NCBI RefSeq assembly: GCF_026020075.1
Contig: NZ_CP102772.1
Location: 3,384,501 to 3,448,500 of the forward strand
DNA length: 64,000 bases
DNA from: Bosea sp. NBC_00550
Lineage (GTDB): Bacteria > Pseudomonadota > Alphaproteobacteria > Rhizobiales > Beijerinckiaceae
Direction: 5' to 3'
Position 1 is the stretch's first letter; each line of letters begins with the position of its first letter. Positions 8,182 to 16,975 of the stretch are shown here, piece by piece. Made by a program: the position numbers and the translations under genes. The notes below the pieces were generated by a model. The model saw nothing but the letters and a program-made list of their open reading frames with translations, searched no databases and was not told where the DNA came from.

Positions 8182-8862
8182 TCAGGGGCGTCCAGATGGC
8201 GGACAATCGGCCGGGTTGCCGCAGATGTTGCCTGGCGGGCGCAACACCTCCGGCTCGCCTGCCGGCTCGATGCGAATGCGGCTGAGATCGCCCGAGAAGC
8301 GCAGGCCGAGGCCCGACGAGATGAGGACGATCCTGGCACGGGGAGAGGCGAGGATCGTCGCATTGGCACCAGCCAGGAAATGAGCGCTGCCGCCGAGGCT
8401 GGCATAGACGCCGAACACGTCCTCGCGCCGGTCGAGCCCGTAGACCAGCATGATCACCCGGCCGTAATCGGCGCCGAGCCCGATGCCGACCGACAGGGCC
8501 GACCAGATCACCGGCTCGGGCGCCCCTTCCGGGAAGCGCAGCTCGCCGCTGCCATGCCGGCCGCCAAGGACGAAGGAACCGCTCAGCTCGCCACCGACGA
8601 TATAGGCGTTTGGCTCGCCGAACAGCGCCAGCGAGCGCTCGATCGGCAGGCTCACGGTCTTCGACGCCGTGTCGAAGACGCCCTCGACCATTCTCAGAAT
8701 CTCGTTCCGCGAGGCCGTCGGCAGCTGGCCCGGCCTGATCTGCTCTTTCGTGACCGGCCCGCCTTGCGCAAAGGCGGATGGGAAGACGGGTGCAAAGGCC
8801 AGGAGCGCGGTCAGCGCGAAGACCGCACCGCTCCATTTCGCCAGGGCACGCAACACGGACAT
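8182..8862 (-). CDS. EipA-like envelope protein (DUF1134)
   Basis: This 226-residue exported protein has a signal peptide (about 1-33, ending PSAFAQ) and the DUF1134 pattern: an N-terminal helix region with EILRMVEGVFDTAS, a GELSGSFVLGGRHGSGEL segment, GADYGRVIMLVYGL, then GVYASLGGSAHFLAGANATIL and GLGLRFSGDLSRIRI. DUF1134 proteins are mostly alphaproteobacterial. EipA of Brucella abortus is needed for cell-envelope integrity. The ATG at 8862 gives the best signal peptide, while one at 8913 would add 17 residues. A long upstream extension overlaps the divergent kinase and was rejected. It is convergent with the DUF374 gene, 21 bp apart. Confidence 0.85.
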   Translation of the reverse strand: MSVLRALAKWSGAVFALTALLAFAPVFPSAFAQGGPVTKEQIRPGQLPTASRNEILRMVEGVFDTASKTVSLPIERSLALFGEPNAYIVGGELSGSFVLGGRHGSGELRFPEGAPEPVIWSALSVGIGLGADYGRVIMLVYGLDRREDVFGVYASLGGSAHFLAGANATILASPRARIVLISSGLGLRFSGDLSRIRIEPAGEPEVLRPPGNICGNPADCPPSGRP

Positions 8863-9021
8863 CAGGCCGGCAGATCCGGGAAAGAGTTGAACGGCAACGG
8901 TGATACGGTCCATGCAGGGCGAAGCAGGGCGGCAAGCCCCGTCAGACAAGCCATACCCGCACAGAGGCTCCGTGACGACCCGCAACGCTGAATCCGTGAC
9001 CACGCGGCCCGGAGGGTTGCG

Positions 9022-10365
9022 GTGACCTCGCTTTCGCGCGCCCTCACCATCCGGCTGAGCCTGCTGGGCATCGTCCTGTTCGCGGCTTTCATCGCTGCCG
9101 TTCTGGCCTTCACCTTCATCACCGAGGATCCCGGCGTCCTGCGCAACGATGTCACCTCGCGGGTCATCCAGCAAAGCGTTCGCCAGCCGGCAGGCAGCGG
9201 GCTGCATGTCGAGAAGACGACGGGGCTGGTGCAGATCGAACGCGCCAGCCCCAAGCTCTGGTATCTCGTCTCCGACGGACGATCCGTCGTCGAGTATGCG
9301 CTAGAGTTGCGGCCGGGGCTGCCCATCGACATCCGGCTGGACGGCCCGACCATCGCCGCGCAGATGCGGGTGGGCGGCGACAACGCGCTGGCCTTCGACG
9401 TCATCGAGAAGGACGGCACCCGCATCATCGTCGCGACAGGCGGCGGGCAACCCGGCTGGGACCTGATCCTCGGCTACTTCCTGCGCGCCATCGCCGGCTC
9501 CGCGCTGGCGATCTCGGTGGTGTTCGGGATCATGATCGCCGCTGCGATCGCCATGTCCGTCTCCTATATCAGCGCGCGGCTGCGCAGCGCCGCCGAGGCC
9601 GCCGCGCGCATCGATCCCCGCGCGCCCCGTGGGTTGCTGCCGACGGAGGAGACTCCCGTCGAGCTGATGCCCTTGACCACCGCGCTCAACTCCGCGCTCG
9701 ACCAGATTGCCGGAAACATGGAGGTGCAGCAGCGCTTCATGAACAATGTCGCGCATGAGCTGCGCACCCCGCTCACCGTGATGCGCAGCCGGGTGGACGC
9801 GTTGGCCGACGAGCCGGCGCGCCTTGCGCTGACGACGGATCTGAGCCGGCTGACCACCATCGTCTCGTCGATGCTCCAGCTCGCCCGCCTGCACGCCACC
9901 GATCTGCCCTTCGAGCCCCTGCAGCTCAACGCGCTCGCCCGAGCCGTGCTGGCGGACCTCGCTCCGCTGATCCTCAGCCATGGCGTCGACGTCGCACTGG
10001 AGGAGGAGGGCGAACACCATGTCATGATCGACGCCAACGAGGCGACGGTGCGTGCCGCGCTGGCCAATCTCGTCGACAACGCCCTGCGTCACTCGCAGGC
10101 CAAATCGACCATCCTGGTCCGGGTCCTCGACGGGGCCGTTCTGGAGGTCACCGATGACGGCATCGGCATCGCCGCCGTCAAGCGCGCGCAGGCGATGGAG
10201 CCGTTCAACCGGATGTCGCCGCATTCGATCGGCGCCGGCCTCGGCCTCACCATCGTGCGCGACATCATGGCAGCCCATGGCGGAACCATCGCCATTCTCG
10301 GCAACGAAGCCGGCGGCACCACGGTGCGCCTGATCTTTTCCGCTGACGGCGCGAACGGCGCGTGA
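9022..10365 (+). CDS. OmpR-class sensor histidine kinase
   Basis: This 447-residue kinase has a first membrane helix (about 12-33), a periplasmic domain (about 34-150), a second helix (about 153-180), then HisKA with His245 in NNVAHELRTPLTVM and an HATPase domain with NLVDNALRHS, DDGIGIA and GAGLGLTIV. The start is GTG at 9022, supported by GGAGGG at 9011-9016. It ends 6 bp from the stop of an OmpR-type regulator that faces it. The pair is therefore convergent rather than in the usual regulator-kinase operon. The signal is unknown. Confidence 0.93.
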   Translation: MTSLSRALTIRLSLLGIVLFAAFIAAVLAFTFITEDPGVLRNDVTSRVIQQSVRQPAGSGLHVEKTTGLVQIERASPKLWYLVSDGRSVVEYALELRPGLPIDIRLDGPTIAAQMRVGGDNALAFDVIEKDGTRIIVATGGGQPGWDLILGYFLRAIAGSALAISVVFGIMIAAAIAMSVSYISARLRSAAEAAARIDPRAPRGLLPTEETPVELMPLTTALNSALDQIAGNMEVQQRFMNNVAHELRTPLTVMRSRVDALADEPARLALTTDLSRLTTIVSSMLQLARLHATDLPFEPLQLNALARAVLADLAPLILSHGVDVALEEEGEHHVMIDANEATVRAALANLVDNALRHSQAKSTILVRVLDGAVLEVTDDGIGIAAVKRAQAMEPFNRMSPHSIGAGLGLTIVRDIMAAHGGTIAILGNEAGGTTVRLIFSADGANGA

Positions 10366-10371
10366 GGGCGG

Positions 10372-11055
10372 TCAGGGAGCGGGCGCGCAGGTCTTCAGCA
10401 TGTAGCCGATGCCGCGCAGCGAGGTGATCTCGACCTGGGCGCCGGCATCCCTGAGCTTGCGGCGCAATCGCGAGATCTGTGCTTCCAGCGTATTGGATTC
10501 GATCAGGTCGTCGAAGCCATAGACCGCCTCGATCAGCACGTCGCGGGTGACGACGCGGCCGACGCGCTGCACCAGCGCTTCCAGGATCAGCGTCTCGCGC
10601 CGGCGCAGGTCGAGCGGCTCCGTCCCGACGCAGGCGTTTCGCCCCTCCAGATCGATCGAGAGATTGCCGGCCGCGATGACCAGCGAGCGCTTCGGCTGGC
10701 GCCGGCGCGCGATGACGCGCAGGCGAGCCAGCAATTCGCCCGGCTCGAACGGCTTCACCAGATAGTCGTCGGCGCCGCCATTGAGGCCTTCGATGACATC
10801 CGTCTTGGCGTCGCGCGCCGTCAGGATCAGGAAGGCCGGCCGCGTCTCTTCCGCGCTGAGGGCCTTGACGATCGACAGGCCGTCGCCGTCCGGCAACCGC
10901 CGGTCGACGATGGCGATGTCGAAGGGTGCCGTCCGCAACGCCGACAGCGCGGCATCGATCGTGGTCGTGCGGTCCACGATCAGCCCGGCATTCGTGAGGA
11001 GCAGGGACAGGAAAGCCATCAGCTCCGGCTCGTCCTCGACGATCAATGCGCGCAT
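10372..11055 (-). CDS. OmpR/PhoB-type response regulator
   Basis: This 227-residue regulator has a receiver domain with EDEP at 7-10, phosphoacceptor Asp51 in AIVDRRLPDGDG, Thr79 in ILTARD and Lys101 in YLVKPF. It is followed by a winged helix (about 130-222) with LDLRRRETLILEALV and the conserved C-terminal LRGIGYML. I chose the ATG at 11055 because the receiver starts there; an upstream in-frame start at 11118 adds unsupported residues. It is the likely partner of the convergent kinase (stops 6 bp apart). It may act on the nearby envelope genes (DUF1134 protein, Omp25/31 barrel), but that is inference from position. Confidence 0.92.
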   Translation of the reverse strand: MRALIVEDEPELMAFLSLLLTNAGLIVDRTTTIDAALSALRTAPFDIAIVDRRLPDGDGLSIVKALSAEETRPAFLILTARDAKTDVIEGLNGGADDYLVKPFEPGELLARLRVIARRRQPKRSLVIAAGNLSIDLEGRNACVGTEPLDLRRRETLILEALVQRVGRVVTRDVLIEAVYGFDDLIESNTLEAQISRLRRKLRDAGAQVEITSLRGIGYMLKTCAPAP

Positions 11056-11140
11056 GTCTGTCCTGTCGGAGTGCAGGGATGGAACGTGATGCCGGACAAG
11101 GGGCGGTAGTCCAGACACCGCGCTCCATCCCTACCTCGAA

Positions 11141-11185
11141 ACGGCCAAAAGGCCGTAAGTCAGGGCCGGCTCGGCAAAGCCGGCC
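11141..11185 (-). terminator. Tandem hairpins after the outer-membrane protein gene
   Basis: Reading the minus strand beyond the barrel gene stop at 11198, an 8-bp GC-rich stem (11164-11171 with 11178-11185) is followed by a second 6-bp stem with a four-base loop (11141-11146 with 11151-11156), then TTTCG. The pair probably ends transcription of the barrel gene. The T-run is short, so the call is moderate. Confidence 0.55.
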
Positions 11186-11197
11186 ACGATCGCGAGA

Positions 11198-11842
11198 TCA
11201 GAAGCGGTAGTTCAGACCCGCCTTGACGAGGTGCTCGGTGACGCCGATCCGGGTCCGGTTGGCGCCGAACTGGAAGTTCTGCTTGCCCAGGGAGACGTAA
11301 TTGTACTCGAGCTTGGCGGTCAGATTGTTGGTGATGCCGTATTCGGCGCCGGCACCGACCACATAGCCCAGCTTGCTCTTCGTCTTCGAGAGCAGGCCGT
11401 CGCTCGCCTTCATGTTGCCATAGGCCAGACCGCCCGTGCCGTAGACCAGCACGCGGTCGAAGGCGACGCCGGCGCGCGCCTTCAGGGTGCTCACATAGCG
11501 CATGTCGGCGCTGGTGCCGGCGCCTCGCCGCTTGGAGCTGCTGCTGAGGCCGTTCATCGACATGTCGCCTTCCATGCCGAAGACCATGTTGCCGAGCTGC
11601 ATGTTGTAGCCGAGCTGGCCGCCGAGCAGCACTTCGTTGCGGCTCTTCTTGGCGGCGCCGTCGAAGCGGTCGAACGCCGCGCCGGAGTGGATACCGGCAT
11701 AGATGCCGTTCCAGTTATAGGTGCGCGGCGCGGTATAGGCCGGCCACTCCTGCGCGCGCGGCAGGGGGCGATCCGCCGCCGCTGCGGGCACCGCGAACAG
11801 GGCCAGCAGGCCAAGGCCCGTCATCGGGCGGGTGCGAGACAT
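11198..11842 (-). CDS. Outer-membrane beta-barrel protein (Omp25/31 family)
   Basis: This 214-residue protein has a signal peptide (about 1-22, ending PAAAA), the WNGIYAGIHSG motif that opens the first strand in the Omp25/31/porin-like family, alternating strands with GGQLGYNMQLGNMVFGMEGD and VGAGAEYGITNNLTAKLEYNYV (motifs), and a terminal aromatic residue (NYRF) needed for BAM assembly. The ATG at 11842 has AAGGAG 6-11 bases upstream, which fixes the start. Family members are abundant structural proteins of the rhizobial outer membrane. It lies behind the OmpR-type regulator on the same strand, with a terminator between them. Confidence 0.93.
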   Translation of the reverse strand: MSRTRPMTGLGLLALFAVPAAAADRPLPRAQEWPAYTAPRTYNWNGIYAGIHSGAAFDRFDGAAKKSRNEVLLGGQLGYNMQLGNMVFGMEGDMSMNGLSSSSKRRGAGTSADMRYVSTLKARAGVAFDRVLVYGTGGLAYGNMKASDGLLSKTKSKLGYVVGAGAEYGITNNLTAKLEYNYVSLGKQNFQFGANRTRIGVTEHLVKAGLNYRF

Positions 11843-11997
11843 CAACAACTCCTTGCAGCGGCGGTCATTGCCGCCGACACATCTGCCTGCATCCCTTCCC
11901 CGTGGATCGGAGCGGGTCGGCATGCGCAGATTGCGAGCGAAGATTACGGCAGTGTTGCCTACCGAAGAGGCAGGCATCCCGTATCGGGCCGGCGTCA

Positions 11998-12163
11998 GGC
12001 CGCCTGCCGCGGAGCTGCAGCGGGGAAGATGCCCCGGCCGATGTTCCGCGCCTTGTCGAGCAGGACTCCGGGCGAGGTTCCGTCCGGAGGAAGCAGCAGT
12101 TCCGACGTGACGACCGTCGCGCCGCAATAGCCGAAGATGCCGTGGTCGATCTCGTCCGTGTGT
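11998..12163 (-). pseudogene. Possible C-terminal gene remnant
   Basis: In one minus-strand frame, after the hydrolase stop, the translation has protein-like composition: DHGIFGYCGATVV, then SELLLPPDGTSPG, then LLDKARNIGRGIFPA. No ATG, GTG or TTG lies at a sensible position in this stretch, and the frame upstream runs into the hydrolase gene in another frame. It may be the tail of a lost gene. I do not recognise the family. The rest of the 327-bp gap (11843-12169) holds the upstream region of the barrel gene and nothing else I can name. Confidence 0.3.
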
Positions 12164-12169
12164 CGAGCG

Positions 12170-13045
12170 TCAGAGCACGGGTTCGGCCTGCTTCCCGAGT
12201 TCCTCCACCGGAGGAATGCGGCCGCCTTCGAACCAGTAGGCCGCCGCCGCGCGCGACATCGCAGCGCCGTCATGGCCGATCCCGCCGACCGTGATCAGCT
12301 GCCAGTTGCAGGGCACACCGAGGCGCGCCGCTTCGGCTCGGGCGAAGTCGAGCATGAAATGGGCGCGGCCATAGCGATGCGGGCCCTGCGCCAGTGCCTC
12401 CGCCTGCGCCGGCAGGTTGGGATCGTCGGTGACGATGTCGCGGTCCCCGGCAAAAATGATCATCGGATAGGCGAGCCAGCGGGTGAGCGTGTCACGATCG
12501 AGATGGAGCCCGCCGAGCCCTTCCGGGAAGCGACGCTCGAGCACCGGCAGCGTGTACCAACCCGGATTGGAGGCCATCGCGGCGGCGAAGAGTTCGCCGC
12601 CTTCCGTCGCCAGCATGCGATGCACGAACTGGCCGCCGGCCGAATGCCCGAAGATGCGGATGACCGGGCTTTCGATCACGCCGCCGGCGCGCAGCGCGTC
12701 GAGCACGCGTTCCGGCACCGAATAGAGCCACTGCTCGCGCGGGGCGATCGCGCCGTCCTCGGACACCATCAGGCCGTTATTATAGCCCTCGGCCTTGGGG
12801 AAGTGCTCGTCGGGAAAGGTCGGCGCCACGATCAGCAGGCCGTGCTTCTCGGCCGCATCGATCCAGAAATCGCGGTAATCGTCGCCGTTGCGCAGCATGC
12901 CGTGCTGCACGACAATGACGGGATCGTTCGGCTGGTGGCGCGCCGGGCGGTAGAAGTTGACGGCGAGCGGCCGGTCAGGATGACGGCTGTCGACGAAGGG
13001 CAGCGTGCTGCGCCCGACCGGCGGGTTGAGTGTCGTCGTGGTCAT
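12170..13045 (-). CDS. Alpha/beta hydrolase (PHB-depolymerase/feruloyl-esterase-like)
   Basis: This 291-residue hydrolase has no signal peptide. The nucleophile elbow is IFGHSAGGQFVHRM (Ser in GHSAG), an oxyanion region VIVVQHGMLRNGDDYRDFW lies earlier, and the catalytic His is likely in GGIGHDG. FAGDRDIVTDDP may carry the acid. Length and motifs suit the LpqC/depolymerase-like esterase group. Its start overlaps the stop of the DppF-like ATPase gene (ATGA at 13042-13045), so it belongs to the transporter operon. It probably hydrolyses an imported ester or amide inside the cell. The substrate is unknown. Confidence 0.87.
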   Translation of the reverse strand: MTTTTLNPPVGRSTLPFVDSRHPDRPLAVNFYRPARHQPNDPVIVVQHGMLRNGDDYRDFWIDAAEKHGLLIVAPTFPDEHFPKAEGYNNGLMVSEDGAIAPREQWLYSVPERVLDALRAGGVIESPVIRIFGHSAGGQFVHRMLATEGGELFAAAMASNPGWYTLPVLERRFPEGLGGLHLDRDTLTRWLAYPMIIFAGDRDIVTDDPNLPAQAEALAQGPHRYGRAHFMLDFARAEAARLGVPCNWQLITVGGIGHDGAAMSRAAAAYWFEGGRIPPVEELGKQAEPVL

Positions 13046-14049
13046 GCGGCCTCCGGAGCCGTGTGCAGGTGGCAGGCGGCGCTGCGGCCGGGCGCGATTT
13101 CGGCCAGGACAGGCCGCACCTCGCGGCAGACGGGCATCGCCTGCTCGCAGCGCGGGTGGAAAGGGCAGCCCGGCGGCGGCGCCAGCGGCGACGGCAATTC
13201 GCCCTTGAGCGGCTGGAAGGCGCGCTTGCGCCGTGCCGCCGAGGGAATCGCCGCGATCAGTGCCGCGCTATAGGGGTGCGCGGGCTTTGCGAACACCTCG
13301 TTCGCCGCTCCGATCTCGACGATGCGGCCGAGATACATGATGGCGACCCGGTCGCTGATATGTCTGACGAGGCCGAGATCGTGGCTGACGAACAGATAGG
13401 TCAGGCCATGGCGCTCGCGCACATCCATGAACAGGTTGATGACCTGCGCCTGGATCGAGACGTCGAGCGCCGAGACCGGTTCGTCGCAGACCAGGAAATC
13501 CGGCTTCACGGCAAGGGCGCGCGCAATGCCGATGCGCTGGCGCTGCCCGCCCGAGAACTGGTGCGGATAGCGCTCGCGATAGGCGAGATCGAGCCCGACC
13601 TCGCTCAGCGCCTGATCAACCGCCGCATCGGTCTCGGCCTTGGGCAGGAGCTTGTGGACGCTCAGCGCCTCGCCGACGATGCGGCTGACCTTCATGCGCG
13701 GATCGAGCGAGGCATAGGGGTCCTGGAAGATCATCTGGACCTTGAGCAGGAAATCCAGCCGCTCCTTTCCCCTGAGCCCTGCTACCGGCCGCTGCTCGTA
13801 GACGACCTCGCCCGCGCTCGGCTTCAGGATGCCGGTGACGACGCGCGCGAGCGTCGACTTGCCGCAACCGGACTCGCCGACGAGGCCAAGCACCTCGCCG
13901 CGCTTGACGCTGAGATCGATGCCGTCGACGGCGCGCAGCACCGGCGGCGCCTTGCCCCGCCCTGTCGCCATCAGGATGCGCTCCGCCAGCGTCGGGCTGC
14001 GGCGGAAATGCTTGGTGATGCCCTTGAGTTCGATGACCGGAGCGCTCAT
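13042..14049 (-). CDS. Dipeptide/oligopeptide ABC transporter ATPase (DppF-like)
   Basis: This is a 335-residue ATPase. Walker A is GESGCGKST, the signature is FSGGQRQRIGIARAL, and Walker B is FLVCDEPVSALD, followed by the switch His in FVSHDLGLV. The C-terminal oligo_HPY region has GCPFHPRC with conserved cysteines, which marks Dpp/Opp/Nik-type importers. I chose the ATG at 14049, overlapping the DppD-like stop by 4 bp, over an upstream start at 14172 that would lie inside the DppD-like gene. It works with the DppD-like ATPase as a heterodimer. Confidence 0.93.
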   Translation of the reverse strand: MSAPVIELKGITKHFRRSPTLAERILMATGRGKAPPVLRAVDGIDLSVKRGEVLGLVGESGCGKSTLARVVTGILKPSAGEVVYEQRPVAGLRGKERLDFLLKVQMIFQDPYASLDPRMKVSRIVGEALSVHKLLPKAETDAAVDQALSEVGLDLAYRERYPHQFSGGQRQRIGIARALAVKPDFLVCDEPVSALDVSIQAQVINLFMDVRERHGLTYLFVSHDLGLVRHISDRVAIMYLGRIVEIGAANEVFAKPAHPYSAALIAAIPSAARRKRAFQPLKGELPSPLAPPPGCPFHPRCEQAMPVCREVRPVLAEIAPGRSAACHLHTAPEAA

Positions 14050-15026
14050 GCCGCTTCTCCGAACGGAACCGGGTTGTGGCAGCGGAACCGGTGCTCGCCC
14101 TCCCCCGTCGCTATCGGATCCACATCGGCACAGATCGGCTGGACACGAGGGCAGCGCGGCCGGAACGGACAACCGCTCGGACGCCCATCGATCCGCGGCG
14201 CGACGCCGTCGATCTGGTTCAGGCGCTCGCCCGGCGCGACATTGGCGGCGGAGGAATTCAGCAGCCCGAGCGTATAGGGGTGGCGCGGCGCATCCAGCAC
14301 CTCGTCGACCGGGCCGATCTCGACGACGCGGCCGGCATACATCACCGCCACCCGGTCGGCGAGCTCGGCCACCACGGCGAGGTCATGGGTGATCCAGAGC
14401 ACGGCCGTGCCGGTCTCGCGGGCGAGCTTCTGCACCTCGAACAGGATCTGGCTCTGAATGGTGACGTCGAGCGCCGTCGTCGGCTCGTCGGCGATGATCA
14501 GGTCGGGCTTGTTGAGCAGCGCCGTGGCGATGGCGACGCGCTGGCGCATGCCGCCGGAGAATTCGTGCGGGAACTGCTTGAGCCGCGCCTCGGGCGAGGA
14601 GATTCCGACGCGCGACAGCGCTTTGGCAGCCTCGGCCAGCGCCTCCTCCCGGCCACAGTCGCGATGCTCCAGGATCGCCTCGCTCATCTGCTCGCCGATG
14701 CTGAGCACCGGGTTCAGCGTCATCAGCGGATCCTGGAAGATCATGGCGATGCGGTCGCCGCGCAGGTCGCGCAGGCGCTCTTCGGTCGCGCCGCGCAGAT
14801 CCTCGCCGTCGAAGCTGATAGTCCCGGCGACGATCTCGCCGGGCGGATCGATCAATCGCACCAACGAGAAGCCGGTCACCGACTTGCCGGAACCGGATTC
14901 GCCGACCAGCCCGAGCACCTCGCCCCGTGCGACGCTGAGATCGACGCCGTCGACGGCGGGCCAGGCGCCATCGAGCGCATGGAAGACGGTCCTGAGACCG
15001 CGGACTTCGAGCAGGGCTTCGGTCAT
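14046..15026 (-). CDS. Dipeptide/oligopeptide ABC transporter ATPase (DppD-like)
   Basis: This is a 326-residue ATPase with Walker A GESGSGKSV, signature FSGGMRQRVAIATAL, Walker B LIIADEPTTALD, WITHDLAVVAELADR and the C-terminal oligo_HPY region GCPFRPRCPR. Its start overlaps the stop of the DppC-like permease gene by 4 bp (ATGA) and its stop overlaps the DppF-like start in the same way. These are the only Dpp-type ATPases in the window, so they might also serve the second Dpp-like importer at 20.7-24.2 kb. Confidence 0.93.
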   Translation of the reverse strand: MTEALLEVRGLRTVFHALDGAWPAVDGVDLSVARGEVLGLVGESGSGKSVTGFSLVRLIDPPGEIVAGTISFDGEDLRGATEERLRDLRGDRIAMIFQDPLMTLNPVLSIGEQMSEAILEHRDCGREEALAEAAKALSRVGISSPEARLKQFPHEFSGGMRQRVAIATALLNKPDLIIADEPTTALDVTIQSQILFEVQKLARETGTAVLWITHDLAVVAELADRVAVMYAGRVVEIGPVDEVLDAPRHPYTLGLLNSSAANVAPGERLNQIDGVAPRIDGRPSGCPFRPRCPRVQPICADVDPIATGEGEHRFRCHNPVPFGEAA

Positions 15027-15931
15027 GAGCGCACGTTGAAACTGCGGCGCAGCCGGTCGCCGACGAGGTTGAGCGAGACGATCAGCAGCACCAGCGCGAT
15101 GCCGGGGAAGACCGCGATCCAGTATTCGCCCGAGAGCAGGAACTCGAAGCCGTTGGCGATGAGCAGGCCGAGCGAGGGCTGCGTCACCGGCACGCCGACG
15201 CCGAGGAAGGAGAGCGTGGCCTCAAGCGTGATCGCGCTGGCGACGCTGATCGAGGCGACGACCAGCACCGAGCCGACCGAGTTCGGCAGCAGATGCGCGA
15301 TCATGATGTGCCGGGTCGGCAGGCCGAAATTCAGCGCCGCCTCGATATATTCCTTGCGCCGCTCGACCAGGGCGGAGGCGCGCATCAGCCGGGCATATTG
15401 CGCCCACTGCACCAGCACGATGGCGAGGATGACCTTGTCGACGCCGCGTCCGATCGAGGCGAGCAGCACGAGCGCGATCAGGATCGAGGGGAAGCCGAGC
15501 ATGAAATCGACGACGCGCATGATGATGGCGTCGACGGCACCGCCGAACTGCGCCGCCAGAAGCCCGGCCGAAATGCCGATGAAGAGCGCGCCGAGCGTCG
15601 CTGAAAGGCCGACCATCAGGCTGGTGCGCAGGCCGTAGAGGATCGCACTCAGCATGTCGCGCCCCTGCGAATCCGTGCCGAGCCAATAGATCGTGCCGGT
15701 CATGCCGGCCTCGCCCGGCGGCAGGCGGTTGTCCATCACGCTAAGCGAGGCGAGGTCGTGGGGGTTCTGCGGCGCGATGACCGGCGCCAGCAGCGCGAGC
15801 AGCACCATGATGCCGAGCAGGATCGCAGCACCGCGCGTCGTCGGCCGGCTGCGGATGCGGCGCAACACCTTCTGGCGCAGCGGCGTGTCGGCATAGGCCG
15901 GAACGGCCGGCACTTTCGTCTCGGCGCTCAT
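15023..15931 (-). CDS. Dipeptide/oligopeptide ABC transporter permease (DppC-like)
   Basis: This 302-residue inner-membrane permease has an N-terminal cytoplasmic stretch, a first helix (AAILLGIMVLLALLAPVIA), the family motif WLGTDSQGRDMLSAILYG, and the EAA loop RKEYIEAALNFGLPTRHIMIAHLLPN (motif). The ATG at 15931 overlaps the DppB-like stop (15928) by 4 bp and gives the normal DppC length. A much longer frame reaching 16963 covers the DppB gene in the wrong frame and was rejected. Confidence 0.93.
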   Translation of the reverse strand: MSAETKVPAVPAYADTPLRQKVLRRIRSRPTTRGAAILLGIMVLLALLAPVIAPQNPHDLASLSVMDNRLPPGEAGMTGTIYWLGTDSQGRDMLSAILYGLRTSLMVGLSATLGALFIGISAGLLAAQFGGAVDAIIMRVVDFMLGFPSILIALVLLASIGRGVDKVILAIVLVQWAQYARLMRASALVERRKEYIEAALNFGLPTRHIMIAHLLPNSVGSVLVVASISVASAITLEATLSFLGVGVPVTQPSLGLLIANGFEFLLSGEYWIAVFPGIALVLLIVSLNLVGDRLRRSFNVRS

Positions 15932-16905
15932 GCCATCTCTCCCGTCAGCTTCACCCGCGGATCGAGCGCGGCGTAGAGGATGTCGACGAGGAAATTCACG
16001 GTGACGAAGAGCAGCGTCGCCAGCAGGACATAGGCGACGACCACCGGCCGGTCGAGCTGGTAGACCGAGTCGATCAGCAGCTTGCCCATGCCCGGCCAGG
16101 CGAAGACCGTCTCGGTAATGGTCGAGAAGGCGACGAGGCTGCCGAACTCGATGCCGACCACGGTAACGACCGGGATCAGGATGTTGCGCAGCACGTGCCG
16201 GCCGACGATGCGACGCGGCCGCACGCCCTTGGCGCGGGCGTATTTCACGTAGTCCTGCGTCATGGTTTCGGTCGTGCCCGCCGCGACAAGGCGGATCATC
16301 AGCGCCATGTTGGGGATGGCGAGGTTCAGCGCCGGCAATGCCAGATGCTTGAGGCCGTCCAGCGTCAGCAGGCTGGTGCGGATGCCGAGCACCGAGACCG
16401 TCTCGCCGCGCCCGGCCGTCGGCAGCCAGCCGAGCACCACGGCGAAGAGCAGGATCAGCATCATGCCCTTCCAGAAGCTCGGCAGCGAATAGCCCAGCAC
16501 CGTGCCGCCCATGATGATGCGCGAGGGCCGGCTCTCCGGATCGAGCCCGGCATAGAGCCCGAGCGGCACGCCGGTGAAGATCGCCAGCGTCATCGCCAGA
16601 AGCACGAGCTCGAAGGTCGCCGGCAGCCGGGCGAGGATCAGCTCGATCGCCGGCACGCCATGCACGAAGGAGCGGCCGAGATCGCCCTTCAGGGCATTGC
16701 CCATGAACACGAAATATTGCTGCCAGACCGGCAGGTCGAGGCCGAGGCGCCGGATCAGCGCCTCGCGCTCGGCCGCGCTGACCGATGGCGAGACCAGGAG
16801 CTCGATGGGATCGCCGATGCCGTAGACGGCGAAGAAGACCACGACCGAAACCGCGAGCAGCACGAGCACGCTCTGGATCAGCCGCTGCAGGACATAGGCG
16901 GTCAT
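15928..16905 (-). CDS. Dipeptide/oligopeptide ABC transporter permease (DppB-like)
   Basis: This 325-residue permease begins with the typical MTAYVLQRLIQSVLVLLAVSVVVF helix (motif) and VYGIGDPIELL, then LGLDLPVWQQYFVFMGNALKGDLGRSF, and has the EAA loop DYVKYARAKGVRPRRIVGRHVLRNILIPVVT (motif). These are standard DppB features. It follows the binding protein gene by 70 bp with a strong hairpin between them, and overlaps the DppC-like gene by 4 bp. Confidence 0.93.
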   Translation of the reverse strand: MTAYVLQRLIQSVLVLLAVSVVVFFAVYGIGDPIELLVSPSVSAAEREALIRRLGLDLPVWQQYFVFMGNALKGDLGRSFVHGVPAIELILARLPATFELVLLAMTLAIFTGVPLGLYAGLDPESRPSRIIMGGTVLGYSLPSFWKGMMLILLFAVVLGWLPTAGRGETVSVLGIRTSLLTLDGLKHLALPALNLAIPNMALMIRLVAAGTTETMTQDYVKYARAKGVRPRRIVGRHVLRNILIPVVTVVGIEFGSLVAFSTITETVFAWPGMGKLLIDSVYQLDRPVVVAYVLLATLLFVTVNFLVDILYAALDPRVKLTGEMA

Positions 16906-16936
16906 GAGGCTGGGCCGGCTCCGCTACGCATTCCGC

Positions 16937-16963
16937 ATGGGCCGCCCCGACAGGGCGGCCCAT
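16937..16963 (-). other. Intercistronic hairpin between Dpp-type binding protein and DppB
   Basis: This is an 11-bp perfect inverted repeat (16937-16947 with 16953-16963) and a 5-nt loop, without a T-run on the transcribed minus strand. It lies 13 bp after the binding-protein stop. It is in the same place as the hairpins after the AapJ-like gene and after the second Dpp binding protein, and likely acts in mRNA protection. Confidence 0.72.
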
Positions 16964-16975
16964 CGTTTCGGGGGA

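Noticed and set aside
8863..9207. Longer start for the DUF1134 gene at 9207
   Set aside because: It would overlap the divergent kinase by 186 bp and bury the signal peptide that begins at 8862.
15932..16963. Longer start for the DppC-like gene reaching 16963
   Set aside because: That part is antisense-free but out of frame with the real DppB-like gene it covers; the ATGA overlap at 15928-15931 marks the true start.
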